A stretch of 64,000 nucleotides of DNA from Biscogniauxia marginata (lineage: Eukaryota; Ascomycota; Sordariomycetes; Xylariales; Xylariaceae): positions 186,001 through 250,000 of the forward strand of contig MU404057.1 of assembly GCA_022695795.1 (NCBI GenBank), given 5' to 3'. Of the stretch, positions 13,467 through 25,810 are shown one piece after another; the first letter of the stretch is position 1; each line of letters opens with the position of its first letter. The notes under the pieces were generated by a model. The model saw only the letters and a program-made list of their open reading frames with translations. It was not told the origin of the DNA and made no database searches. A program made the translations under genes and the position numbers.

Positions 13467-13880
13467 TGTGTCTATCGTGTCTTCGTCATGACCTTGCGTG
13501 GGGGTCTTTCAATCGGACGTGCTTAGGTGAGGATACCTAGGTAGCTCAGCCGTAGCTATTGAGGTTTTCTGTGTCCGTTGCCCCAATCCACAGGCCAAAA
13601 ATGCGCCAGAAACGGGAGCCGCTTTCACCCGTAAATAAGATGTTCCGATTGCCGATCAAATTCGTGTCAGCCCGGGGGCGGGGGACAGCTGTCCAGAACC
13701 GTCCGGCAGGTGCTTTAGGTAGGTAGTAGTCACGAATTGCCCCGCCTCCTCATTTGGAGAATTAAAAAAATATTCCGTGAAGTTGGGCGTCGAGAAAAAA
13801 ACAACCACCACCAACTTTCTCCTCCCTCAACCTTCCTTTCCACCTGTACACCTTGCCAAGCACCAGGACTCCCAGCAACC
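13467..13880. promoter_or_regulatory. Divergent intergenic region between uS9m and eEF1B-gamma
   Basis: These 414 bp separate the ATG codons of two diverging translation genes. They contain TACCTAGGTAGCT at 13534-13546 near the uS9m side and TTAGGTAGGTAGTAG around 13713-13727 near the eEF1B-gamma side, both variants of a motif that recurs across the window's spacers. A pyrimidine-rich stretch directly precedes the eEF1B-gamma ATG, as is usual for highly expressed fungal genes. A shared bidirectional promoter is an inference. Confidence 0.55.
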
Positions 13881-15492
13881 ATGGCGCCTTTCGGGAAGAT
13901 CTACACCAAGGAGGTGAGAAAACGCATTTCCTACCCTCTCACTCTCGTTCATCTTTAGCAGTAAATAGCAGCAGCAACTGACGAGAATTCCTGCCTCCCA
14001 GCTCAACCCCCGCACTACCGCCATCCTCGCGGTTGCGAAGGCCAACGGCCTCGACCTGGACGTTGTCGAGGTCGATACCACTAACCCTACCCCCGAGTTC
14101 CTGAAGGCGAACAAGCTTGCCAAGATTCCTACCTTCGTCGGCTCTGATGGCTACGTCCTAACGGAATGCATCGCCATCGCCATCTACAGTACGTATTCTC
14201 TCGAGTCCAAGCCTCGCTTGTCATGCATTGAAACGCGCGGGCAACACTGTCTGCTCGCGCTATTGGCCTTGCAATGATGACCTAGACATTATCATAACAG
14301 TTATCCCTATCTGAAATATCACTGTTGATCTCGGTTCTACTTTCTGATCATATCTCTCTGTCACGCTTGTTAAATTGTACATGATTTGTCAAGTTGGCTG
14401 CTAATGCTTTATTTTCTAGTCACCTCCCAGAACGAGAAGACCACCCTGCTCGGCAAGACCAAGCAAGAGTAAGCAGCAAGATCTCGTTTGGGATAATGAT
14501 GGCGTTCGCTAATATGTTCTAGTTATGCCTCCATTCTGAAGTGGATGTCTTTCTTCAACACCGAAGTTCTCCCCAAGCTCGGTGCTTGGTACCGGCCCAT
14601 CCTGGGCTTGGACCCGTACAACAAGAAGAATGTTGAAGACGCCGCTAAGGGAGCCGCTAAGGCGGTCGCCATCGTTGAGGAGCACCTGCTCAACAACACA
14701 TACCTCGTTGGCGAGCGTGTTACCCTAGCTGATCTTTTCGCCGCTAGCATCATCTCTCGCGGCTTCCAGTACTTCTATGACAAGAAGTGGCGCTCTGAGA
14801 ACCCCAACGTTTCTCGCTGGTATGAGACTGTCTACAATCAGCCTATCTACACCGAAGTCGCCAAGCCCTTCGAACTTCTTGATACCCCCAAGCTGTCCAA
14901 CGTCCCGCCCAAGAAGGCCGAGCAGCCTAAGGCCGCTCCCAAACCCGCCGCCAAGCCTCCTGCTGCTGCTGCTGCTGCTGAGGAGGAGCCTGCGCCAGCT
15001 CCCAAGCCTAAGCATCCTATCGACCTTCTACCGCGGTCTGAGTACGCTCTTGATGATTACAAGCGATACTACTCTAACCACGACGAGGCTGATTCCTTGA
15101 AGTACTTCTGGGAGACCGTTCCTTTTAAGGACTACTCCATCTGGAAGGTCAAGTACAAGTACAACGATGAGCTGACTTTGACTTTCATGTCCAACAATCT
15201 GATCAGCGGATTCAACACCCGTCTAGAGGCGTCTCGTAAGTACCTTTTCGGCTGTGCCTCCGTGTTCGGCGAGAACAACGATTCTGTCATTGAGGGTGCT
15301 TTCGTCATTCGCGGTGACGACTACCTTCCCGTTTTCGACGTTGCTCCCGATTACGAGAGCTATGAGTTCACCAAGCTCGACCCCAACAACGAGGAAGACC
15401 GGGCATATGTCGCCTCCATGTGGACATGGGATAAGCCCGTTACCCACAACGGCAAGGAATACAAGCACGCCGCCGGCAAGGTCTTCAAATAA
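13881..15492 (+). CDS. TEF4: Translation elongation factor 1B gamma (eEF1B-gamma)
   Basis: Gamma subunit of the eEF1B nucleotide-exchange complex, which recharges eEF1A with GTP. Four exons, 13881-13913, 14002-14188, 14420-14468 and 14523-15492, keep frame and give 412 aa, the usual length of the fungal protein. Residues 1 to about 80 are a GST-N thioredoxin-like domain (NPRTTAILAVAKANGLDLDVVEV; KIPTFVGSDGYVLTECIAIAIYI). About 90-195 are GST-C (LVGERVTLADLFAASIISRGFQY). A Lys/Ala/Pro-rich linker with an alanine run follows (about 205-245), then the conserved EF1G C-terminal domain (LPRSEYALDDYKRYYSNHD to THNGKEYKHAAGKVFK). Codon choice is strongly C-ending, as in highly expressed genes. The tiny first exon of 11 codons is typical of fungal eEF1B-gamma genes. 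Confidence 0.97.
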
Positions 15493-16694
15493 ACTTGATG
15501 CCAATTATGTGTAATGCTGGGATGTTTACGTGTTGACGAGGTTATGCAAAAAAGGAAGCGCTCCTGGAGACATGATCTTCGCACTTGAGCAATGCATAGT
15601 AGGTAGCTAGTATAACTTTCAGTCTAAAAGTCTGAATGACGCTATCTTCAATGAAATCCGTATTCGCCATGCCAAATATACTTTATGAATACTGGTGTGA
15701 CAAAGGGGGACTAGACTAGATCGTATTAACTTCAGGTCTATTTATGATATAAATGAATTTAGCCTGGTCTAGACTTCGTCTTCGGGGTATTTAGAGACGG
15801 AACAAAGCAGCACGTCTCAAAGGCAAAATTCCCACAACCGGATACAAATCTTCGTGACATGATGAGTATAAAGTGTTAAGTCCCACCAAAAAATTTATCT
15901 ATCTCGAGTACACGTAATTCGAGTCAATAGAAATCTATCGAATATAACTTTCAATCCTATTCACGGTTATTGATAATCTCACATTCTTTTCCCCTTCTCT
16001 TATTACAAAGTTTACACCAACACAAAAACTTCACAACCATGAACAAGAACATCAATCAGAAGCCCCTAAGACCACACAAGAGCGACGTTGGTCTCGCCTA
16101 TACCAACAATACCGGTCCTAACATTGGCGTATGCTCTGTTATGTGAAGCAGTCTTAACGATATAGCTAGGAGTTGGGGGAAGAAAAGGGGGTCGGCTGTG
16201 TGTTACTGAACATAGCGGGACTTACATATTATATTTTAAGAACGAGGCGTACTCAACAGATAAATACCTCAATTTCTATATTCTGATATTTATAGAATTA
16301 TATTTTATTCTATCATATTAAAATGATATTTTTATAATATATATACCTACCTATGTATAATATGATTGATGATCATTCCTAATATCAGAGGCTGGTAGCC
16401 CGTGACGAGAACAGCATGTCCCTTGAAAATGCCGCAACCCTACGGTCTCTTGGTATTACCCGATTAAATATGTTGTACAATACATTGAGCTTCTCGGTCT
16501 CTTATCTAAGAAAAGAGGCTATCTATGGTATCTGTCTCGCACAAAAAGGTTGTCGGTCGAAAACCGACCCTTCTAGTTATTCCTGCTGGTCTGCTGGGAA
16601 CGTGTGATCTAAGGAATGAAAGAAAAGAGGTTTCTGCGTGGGATAGGTAGATCTGGGAAATAGAGTTTAATGGCGGCCCAGGAGAGAAAGAGAG
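15493..16694. other. Spacer with an uncertain two-exon small ORF
   Basis: Mostly non-coding, with an A/T-rich patch at about 16225-16350. An ATG at 16039 follows an A/C-rich leader and opens a 30-codon exon (16039-16128) ending at a GTATGC donor. Joining it to a TCAG acceptor gives an in-frame second exon (16389-16607), about 102 aa in all. I recognise no domain and the second part may be open by chance, so it is not called as a gene. Confidence 0.3.
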
Positions 16695-18665
16695 TTACAC
16701 GCCCTTCGCAGGCGAGGCCGCCCGAAGCGTCTCCTCGATCCCGGCCCACAGCCCCTTCCGCAACGTCCCCGCCCACCAGTAATTTCCCACGGCGTCCTTG
16801 CCGATGATAGGGAAGGAGTTGCGCATGCTGAGGTTCTGGACGAACCCGCTGGGCTGGATGTACGAAGGGCATCCGCGCTTGTAGTTCGACGGCTTCTTGC
16901 CGCCGTCGCCACCACCACCACTACCGCCCTGCTCCACGATCGCGGCCGAGAAGTCGGTCTCGAAGAACCGGCCCTTGGTCCAGTTCGAGAAGGTGACGAG
17001 CGTCATGCCGGCATCCCCGTACAGGTCCGGCATGCCGCTCATGCCGTCGCCGTCACCGCCGCCGCCGCCGCCGCCGCCGCCGCGGGCCCGCAGGTACGCG
17101 GCGCGGGCCTCGAGCTGCGCGCGCGTCCCCTGCTCCGCGATCGAGCGCCGGACCGCCGCCGCCGTCGCGCACAGCGGCCGCGCCGCGACGTCGCGCGCCC
17201 TCAGCAGCGCGGACACGCCCCACACCGCGTTCGCGACGTACGCGCGGTCCCGCGGGAACGGCAGCGCGCCGCGCAGGCCGTAGGCGTTCGCGACGCAGAC
17301 GGTGCGCGGCGAGGCCCGCAGCGGCTGCGTCGCGAGCCGGCTGACGTACGCGCTGAGGATGTCGCCCTCGCTTAGGAAGCCCGGCTTGCCGTTTTCCTGC
17401 CCGTCCGGAGTGCTGCCATCGTCACCGTCGCCGTCGCCGTCGCCGTTGAGGAATTCGGCGCGGGTCTCTTCGAATAGGGATTTCGTGACTGGAAGCGCCG
17501 TGGCTAGTTAGTATGGTATTTCTAGGACCCGGAGGAACTACCTTTGTGTTTTGGGGGAGTTGGGTATGTCGCGGTTGGAGTCTGGTAGGAGGGACTCATC
17601 GGGGGGAGGGGGGGGTGGATTGCACGTACTAAAAGCGAGTTAGTATTTATCGTAAAGAAAGCTAGAAGACCAGTTAGGTTGGGAGGGGGTTGTGGTTATG
17701 CTGAATACTGACCATGACGCAGGCATACAAACGATGCGCACCTCTTCTTCCCGACGCCATACCTTTATTTCCCATAGGTAGCGCACACCATAGAGCATCA
17801 TTTGCCAGCTGCTCATCAAATACTTGGCCATTCTAAACGGTTCCGCGTCGGGCTCCTGCTTCGTACCTAGATCCGCCAGGGGATCGTGGTCGAAGCCGTA
17901 GAACGGCAGGACCTCATCTTCGCGGCCCTCGAGCACCGCAGTCCAGGCCTCGAAGAGCGCCCGTCTCCCCATCCCATCTAAGAGCGTGTGCGGCCAGTTG
18001 AGTGAGACCAGCGTCGCGTCCGCGAACGACACCACGTGCAGCCCGAGCTGCGGCTCGTCGCCATACAGGTAGTCATCGAGCGAGGTGGGCCCGTCGGGCC
18101 GGCGCATCAGCTCGATGAAGTCGTCCGGGTTGCACACCACGGCCGGCCGGCCGGACAGGGACTCGGCCCGCGGCAGGCGGGAGGCAAGCGGGTGTTCGCC
18201 GATCGAGACGTCGTACCGCACGTGCGAGTAGGCGATCGCCGGCCGCGTCGCTCGGTCGAGACTCGCAGGGACGTGGTAGTCGAGTTTCCCCTTGCTCTGC
18301 AATCAGACGCGGGTCAGCACGTGGTTAATTTCCCAGAATACGTATGACCTCTGATAATTCACAAGGGAGCTAGCCAGCTCGCTTTTGGGATTATTTTTTT
18401 GATGGTACAAAAAAGACAAAACGAAGAAGCGTACATTGAGTCGCAGGCGGGCGCCGAGCTTGCGCCAGCCCTCTCGAGCGAGAAGCTTCTCGAGAGAGCC
18501 ACGTAACTTCTCGGAGTCCAGCACGTCGTCGAACCGCATCATGAAGAGCATTATGATAGACTTGTTAATCGGCCTGTCGTCGAAGCAGTGTAGCGGAATA
18601 ACAGTGTCGGTGGGGACTGTCGGGGGCGCGACCCTAGGCGATCTCCAGAACAGAAGGTTCACCAT
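16695..18665 (-). CDS. HXXXD-type acyltransferase (fungal BAHD-like transferase family)
   Basis: Probably transfers an acyl group from acyl-CoA to a small-molecule hydroxyl or amine; the substrate is unknown. Exon 1 is 18665-18435, exon 2 starts at 18296 and the last exon is 17488-16695. The catalytic motif HTLLDG (HxxxD) lies in exon 2 after LVSLNWP. The last exon has the family's second conserved region FLSEGDILSAYVSRLA and a DFSAAI element in place of plant DFGWG. A polyglycine run (GGC/GGT repeats near 17055-17090) and Asp-Gly repeats near 17425-17455 are unusual insertions. Between exons 2 and 3 the splicing is ambiguous: an 87-nt in-frame piece (17628-17542) can be an exon (559 aa) or be skipped (530 aa), both using the GTATGC donor at 17728. 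The last exon is markedly GC-rich. Such enzymes often belong to secondary-metabolite loci, but no core synthase is present here. Confidence 0.85.
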
Positions 18666-18898
18666 CTTGTCGGTTTTCTTCCCTTTTTCCTCCTTTGTTC
18701 TTCTGTACCTCCTCGTCGCTGCTGATGCCGGCGTTCTGATTTGGGTCTTCCTAGCTTGTCCGAAGAAAGGAAAAGAACGAGCAAAAGTTCAGTTTATGTG
18801 GGAGAGCGTCGTGTTACGACTAGGTCACGTTTTTGTGTAAACCATAATATATGAGTGACAGGCACAACAGTCACAATAGTCGTAAGGAGTTACTCCCA

Positions 18899-18906
<8 letters not shown>

Positions 18907-18929
<23 letters not shown>
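18907..18929. repeat. TA dinucleotide microsatellite
   Basis: An uninterrupted run of alternating T and A just before the degenerate AT-leaning region. Confidence 0.9.
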
Positions 18930-19069
18930 TTAGATTGAACACTGCTCGGGAGAGTGTTTAGCTACCTAAAGGGCCTGAATCAGTGTATATATATCCAGGC
19001 GATACGTGTTGTAGTCCCTGACATCCCGTATCGTACAGTGGGCCCAGAAAAAAAAGGACCAAGAAAATT

Positions 19070-19565
19070 TTAACCGCTTTTCTCAATTAATAAACTTTGC
19101 ATTTATAAACCCCACATGAAATATATTATTTAAAATTGATTATTTTATAAAGTATTTAATTATAATTTTAATATGTTTAAATAATTTATATTTATTTATA
19201 TAAAATAAAATTAAAAATTTAAAAATTATTTATTATAATTTAATATATAAATTTATTATAAATATAAATTAATAAAATTAAAATTAAAATAAGTTATTTT
19301 ATTTATAAATAAAGTTTTTTAATATTTAAAATTATTAAAACCTCGAAAAACATTTAATATAACTTTTTATTTATAAGTTTTAAAACTATTTTAAATTATA
19401 TATTATTTAATTTTATTATTTATTTATATAAATTAAAAATTAAAAAAATAAAACTTTATAATATAATGTAATTTTTAAAGAAATACTTTTATAATACTTT
19501 ATTATTTACGTTTAATAATATTTTTTTTATAAATTTCTAAGTTAAACGTGGGTTAAGTTATATGT
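19070..19565. repeat. Extreme A/T-rich block, possibly a heavily mutated repeat
   Basis: For nearly 500 bp the sequence is almost only A and T, made of TTTATAAAT, AATTAAAA and ATTTATT words. G and C are scattered singly except at the two ends (AAACCCCACATG near 19109-19120 and AACGTGGGTTAAG near 19544-19556). The edges are sharp against ordinary DNA on both sides. The end words partly resemble each other as inverted repeats (AACCCCACAT against AACCCACGTT read from the other strand), which could be decayed element ends. It could also be a fragment of mitochondrial DNA or an AT satellite. No ORF is present. Confidence 0.6.
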
Positions 19566-22500
19566 TTTTAAAGTACTAAGGGTAAGGTGGGGAAAAATCG
19601 TTGGTCGTTTTTTTTTTGGAGTGACTGTACATCGTATGGGTCCGTGACACGTTAGCGGGCAGTGGGTGATCCTATACTAGATCAGGCATGCGTTCAGGCC
19701 GGTGGATAAGAAAGACGCCTCAAAAAATCCCGTAGGATTCACCGCTAAGGGATTTGACTGGCCAGAACTCTTAGAACTGGACCTTTTCGCTCCCGCTAAG
19801 GTGTTTAAGCTTACTCGGCAGTGCTGTGCCATATATAATGTCGGCTCAGATAGGATAGGCCTGTCTTTAATACTATCTCCGTACTCACACAATTAAATAA
19901 GCAGGAAAATAATTAACGCCGAGCAACGATTATCATTAGACCGTAGGTGAAGATGAAGAGGCATCTGGCTCCCGGTCGTATCCACAAGGCCGCGTACGGG
20001 GCTAATGTAGGCCCCCCGCTGTATCTTCGTTCGCTGGATCTTCTCAGCTCGATCTGGCCTCTTGTGTCTCGTTGAGGTAGCTCGTGCCAAGATGCAAACA
20101 GCGTTTTCGGTCGTAATTTATTGAAACCGATATATATATGTCTCGACAACTTGCTGTAAGCTCCCCTGTCGTAGATTGTCATGGCTTATTAAGAACATTT
20201 GTTAAGATCAACGAGAAAGGGGAAAATATATAAAGTCTGATAATGGACTGCTTCACACAGTGAAGACGATAGTATATGTATGTTGGTATGCAGCTCCAAT
20301 CCTGCTCAGAAATAGTATCCTAGTCCCTTACTTCGCTCGGCCAGTATGCCAAGGTGGCGTATTAGCTAAGAAGGAAATTGCATGGATAGACCCATCATCG
20401 GATCTTAGCACTAAAAAAATAATCAATGTAACTAGGGCTAGGTATCTTTAAAAATGAATGTGTCGTGTGCGGTTATAAGAGAAACTATGATCTCGGAAAA
20501 GGATAAATCATTCGATATATCGGACTAGGTAGCTTTTTGTGGTTCGTAGGCTAATCCTGAGTCCGACTGTTGAGGGCAACGACTAGTTAAATTCGTCTGT
20601 TCAGGAAATAGCAGCTCTGATGGAGTGTCATGAAAATACCTACTTCAGAGAATTATCATATGTTAAATAGTTATTATGCCACGAGATGTTGAAAGTAAAG
20701 GACTGTAAACGATAGCTGCTGTGTATACGGATAATAACGTCTTCATCTTTTGTTTATTCTACATACCTCTTAATTATTCACCATTGTAAAAGGTTCGGCT
20801 AGCAAGAATGAAAATAGCAAATTACTAACGAACTGCTCTTGGTATAAGATATAACATTTCTTCCATTTTTAATACTAACCTGCGATATCTTTTGAGAGTA
20901 GACATGGTCCCTAAGCTCTAATATAGCTGTTTCGGGAATTAAAAATATATACGAAAGAATCTGTGTGTAATTTTAAGATCAGTCAGTAAAATGTACATTT
21001 GATGCTCCGTCATGGTCCTCCAAAAATAACCATTAATAACAAATGATAAATGACCCACTGTGTTGAAAAAAGACAATATACAAGTTGCTCTCGTTGAAAA
21101 CAGTTGTAATAGATATTTTGGACGGTGATATGTACTACCGACATGTAATCATGTGTGATGGTTAAAAAGAGCCGGGTTATGAAAGGTGGTCCTCTTTTGT
21201 TTATATAAGATTAAATCGGACTTGCAAAAATATAGCAACTAACTTGAATTTTATATTCCTTTCTAAGTCAAACTAGGTACTACTAGGGATATATATCGCC
21301 TTTCTTGCATTATAAACTAGTATATTTATATTAAGGATGTTAAATACAGTGATCCTTATTAAGTTTTATAAGTTGTTAATGATTTATTCCGACGAAATGC
21401 CTTGTGATACGTAGGTATTTATTAACATGTCAAAGCCCGGGAAGCTAAGTTTAGTAGCAAGGGATTTGAAAGTGGAATTCGATGTTGAGTTGTAAGTACA
21501 TACATCTTTAAAGACTCATAAAAATAAGAAATACTAATAGATACCCAATCTATAAGGTATCTTAACTTGCCCGCCTTTGTCTCTTCTCAATCCATTAAGC
21601 ACATGCCGACTCCATTTTCAAGGCATTAAAAATTAGTATTTGTCTGAAGACTGTTAAGTTAATATTGATTTCATGGGATTTAATCTAGCATAGTGAAACA
21701 CTTAATGATAAATTTATGTGTCTTATCTAGTGTATCTCGGGTTGAGTTTTGTTTAGTCTCTTATGTGTATAGGCCTAGCCTTGGCTCTAAGCTACCTAAA
21801 GGGATATACGTCTATTTAATTTGTATGTCTCCTTGAATCTATAGGCCTTTAAAATGGGATACATATTTATTAGGTGAATTGGAGGCTGACTCATGGATAT
21901 GAAAATGCCATTATTAAGAGCATCATGGTATACATTCCTAGTCCGGTATTGTGACTTTAGCGGGCAGGAGGCTAGTCACGATGAGAACAGGGTGTATAGA
22001 GATAGCCGACAAATCGAGAGGCTTTTTGGGTGTAAAAGAACCCTCCACCTAGGTATCTTAGTCCTAGCTTGTTACCACTGGGTAATAACTGCTATATTGC
22101 CTTTTCAAATGGGTACGATCCATGAAAATAATAAAAGAAACCAATTAGGAATAAAACGTAGTATGGTGCTAATGGCTCGGAGCTTAGGGGTTGCACAATC
22201 TGAAATGGTACCATGTCGAGTTAGGATTGTATAAAACATTGGTGCTATTTGCATACATTGGGCACCACGAATCTTTTTGACTATAATACGCAAATTATGG
22301 TAGCCACCCACTTATCACCCAAGTTGGCGACATACTCGATTCTTTCGACGCAATCTATTATGTTCTTCCATAGTTGAGGACAAGAACTGAGAGCTTAGTT
22401 GGGTAAATAATAGGATGATGATTGTATGTGACACGGAGTGATCTTCTCGCCTCGGACTACATATAACGGCGTATCCATAATAATAGTCTGCCGGCCCTGA

Positions 22501-23583
22501 TACCCTGAAAATTCCATTTTCGGCATACTTATCATGACTACAATGTATAACCTCATTTTTTATAGCCGACTAGAGGGATGCAAGGCATGCACGTGCAAAA
22601 GAATTGGCATAATATTAGTTTCACCGCCACTTCTGAAGAAAGACATTGGCATAATAGTATTCCATGGTTGCACAGAAATAATGGACTCGGTCGGCTGCAC
22701 CTCGACTGGTATAATGGCCGGTCTTTGATTGGATACTACTATACCACCGTTATCGTTTGCGACCTCTTCGTAACAGCCTGGACTACAAGCTCATCGAGGA
22801 AAGCTGATATAATTGGCTAGCAGGACCAAGGTAAGGCATGTGATATCACTGTTAACCGTAGTTAGACCTTCCAACTAACACGCATATTAATCTGTCTTCT
22901 AGGCTTGACTAAAGGCTCTATATCCGTCGACTTTATGAATTAGGTAGGTAGATAAACTCCTGCGTGTTCAAGAGGAATGCTTACTTGAACTTTGTAGGTA
23001 CTGATAGTAGTTCCTTGCGACGATTAGATGTGTGGTATCCGTATCGCTCTTAGTAAGACTGTCCTTGCGCGGGATTACTGGTCTAGTCATCAAATGTGAT
23101 GGTGTGGTCGTAGGAACGTCACTTGCTGTATACCCGGCTGGGCTATAGTGTGATAAGTTCCATGCATCATAACCAATCTGTGTGACTAGTCTTGGGTTGC
23201 ACTTGATGCCCAAAAGGGGGGATGATTCTCACCTGGCGGGCTAATGCATGCTTATAGAATGCCGTCCCTGAAGTGATTCGATCTGCATAATTATTTGATT
23301 GGCTAGTATAAGCCTGGCGATCTGCTGTTTACTTCATCTTCGTGGATTGCCTATGGGCGTTTACGTCGTGTTTTTCCGGTAGGACCTACCTATAGTCCTA
23401 TCCGCTAAATCTCGATTTGAGAGCAATAGCACTAATATAAGACATCACGAACCTGAATATCCCAGAAGTGGTTTCTCTTACATACTATGTAGAACTTTTA
23501 CAATACTACTACCTCGAGTTCTTATCCTGGTGCGCAATTCTATCATCTACATTGTGCCAATATTACAACGGACCTAAATAAAC

Positions 23584-25810
23584 ATGGGGTACGTCTCATT
23601 GATTGGAGATAACATATCCTATATACTTGGTGTTTTAATTGGTGTGTTCGCACACCGTAGTGCTTTCATTCATGGGGAATGGCATACCTGTGCACCCGAA
23701 ATCTTAGTCTCCCATACCGCAATATTTGTACTCCTGTTAGGGGCAAAGGGCTATTATCACGGTACAGATATTGGCCACTTTGTCGATTCGCTAGTTGTAG
23801 TCGGATATTTTTATATCGCAAGTCTCCTTACCAGCATCGTCATACATCGAGTCTTCTTTCATCCCCTCACGAAAGAAGGATTCCAAGGGCCATGGCTTGC
23901 AAGGGGTAAGCTAAAAGATTTCTATTTAATCTCTCTGGATCTCAATGGTGCTAACGAGCTTATAGTATGCTAAATACTACTTATTTCAAAGCCTTAGTTC
24001 CTTACACCTTTCTAGGAGTGAGGCTTCGAGCTCCGGCCCAGATATTGACACGTAATAGGTAACTAAGCTATGGCACGTCTGGAAAGCCAGGAAAGGAAAA
24101 AACCATTATTTAATGGCAGAAATTCACGAGAAATATGGCGATTTTGTTCGGACTGGTAAGTAAGAGGACGAAAGTAATCTGGGCGGTACATCTAGTATCC
24201 AGATATGACTAAACCTCACTTCATAGGCCCCGCCGAGATCACCGTGTTTCGCCCAGAGGCGTTCATGGCCATTGACGGCCCGAGAACAGAATGTGTGAAG
24301 GGAGAGTTCTACGACCTCCTCTGGCCAAGTATGGGTTTGATCCTAGCTCGAAACAAGCGCATTCACTCAGCTCGTCGCCGCGATTGGAAACGAGGGTTTA
24401 CTGCCAAGGGTACGTTATTTCCATCCCGAAAAGCTTCTATGTTCTACTACAAATGGAAGGGGTGATTTTAACTCCTCTACTCAGCCTTGAATGAATACGC
24501 CCCAAAGATTCTCAATCACATCGACGAGCTAGATCGTTGTATTGAGGCCGACGCGAGATCCGAAAATCCATCTAAAATGCATGATCTCCTTTACTGGTTT
24601 GGTTTCGACGTGATGGGCGAGTTCGTATTGAACAAGCCCTTCTACATGCTGCGGGACCAAAAATGGCACACAATAGTCACTAGATTACAGCGTGCTCTCT
24701 TCATGCTGGGGCCCTTTAGCTGCGCCGCCTGGATTCTTCAAGTCGGGACCAGAGTTGCTCCACGGATCGGTATAGTTCGGGACTGGCATGACATGATCGA
24801 CTGGTGTAGAGATCAGATGCGCGTGCGGCTCGAGGAAGGCTATGGAAAGCAACCAACCCAGGATCTTACGCATTACCTGATGGAGGAAGGCAGCTTGAAA
24901 ACGCATGAGGAGCGCTTGTCATGGCTAAGCGGTGACAGTCTATTAGGAATCGTAGCGGGGAGGTAAGTAAATTCTCTCACCAGCAATCTATCCCGAGCCT
25001 ACACCTACTATTATACTGCATCTCAACGCATAATCTGACCTTTTAGTGGCCCTACTGCCGGTGCGTTGATATTTGCTCTTTGCAACCTGGTGAATCACCC
25101 CCAGCACATTGAGATCCTCCACGAGGAGCTCACTGGCGTGGATGTGACGGACCAGAAGGAATTGAGCCGACTAGTCCATCTGAATGCAATTATTAACGAA
25201 ACATTACGTCTCTCGCCGCCGCTACTTACCGGTGGAGCTCGAAAGACTACTGGGAGTGGGACGACCATCGCCGGCACCTACATTCCTCCCAACACCACGA
25301 TCTTCGCGCCTCTCTATATTATCTTTAGAAGTATGATTGAATCCTCTCACGCCTGTTTTATAATAATGATATCTAGTCCCGTGCTGGGAATGGAGCGCTC
25401 GTATTTTGGAGACAGTTTACGAGTCGATTTCTAATTATATATCTTGACGTAGGGGAGGACTGCTACGAGCGAGCAACGGAGTTTGTACCCGAGCGCTGGA
25501 GCACACGTCCTGACATGATACGTAATCCGAATGCTTTCGCTGTGTTTGGCACCGGTGAGTCCTTATACCATTTCATCCCGAATAAAACCGAGGGACTACA
25601 ATCACTCACATCTATCTTCTAGGTCACCATAGTTGCTTGGGTCGAGCATTCGCGCTCCACATCATGCGATACGTACTCGCAAAGCTGGTGAAAAAATATA
25701 GATTCCGCCTGGCACCGGGCGACAACGGTAAACTTGCTTACGATGAGATGATCGATCAGTTCACAACCAAAGCCGGTAGCCTCTCGTTATGTTTTGAATT
25801 AAGGGAGTAG
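23584..25810 (+). CDS. Cytochrome P450 monooxygenase, possibly frameshifted
   Basis: Membrane-anchored haem-thiolate oxygenase, likely in the ER. Segments: 23584-23905, 24059-24155, 24227-24409, 24485-24962, 25047-25330, 25453-25554 and 25623-25810. The N-terminus has several hydrophobic stretches, then VFFHPLTKEGFQGPW. Conserved parts are KYGDFVRTGPAEITVF, the helix-C region RRRDWKRGF, ETLRLSPP (ExxR, 25198-25209), FVPERW, and the haem loop FGTGHHSCLG with the ligand Cys codon at 25634-25636. His replaces the usual Arg of the loop. The I-helix reads AGSGPTAGA, so the usual acid-Thr pair is missing. All later junctions keep frame, but the first does not: the GTAAGC donor leaves one extra base, a G in the run at 23903-23906. 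Either a one-base insertion (mutation or sequencing error) or non-canonical splicing is needed. The FAD oxidase downstream is on the same strand. Confidence 0.85.

Larger units (their letters stand above)
18666..23583. other. AT-leaning, gene-free degenerate region
   Basis: Nearly 5 kb with no supportable gene. ORFs are short, and codon-like composition is absent. It includes a TA microsatellite (about 18907-18929), the extreme A/T block listed separately, and TAGGTA-type motifs (for example CCACCTAGGTATC at 22045-22057 and TTAGGTAGGTAG near 22939). The sequence GCTACCTAAAGGG-like occurs twice (about 18960 and 21790). The texture is that of old, mutated repeats, possibly through C-to-T decay, but I cannot identify a parent element. 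Confidence 0.5.

Noticed and set aside
16039..16607. Two-exon small protein model (about 102 aa)
   Set aside because: The leader and splice signals look plausible, but the second exon has no protein-like features I recognise and may be open by chance.
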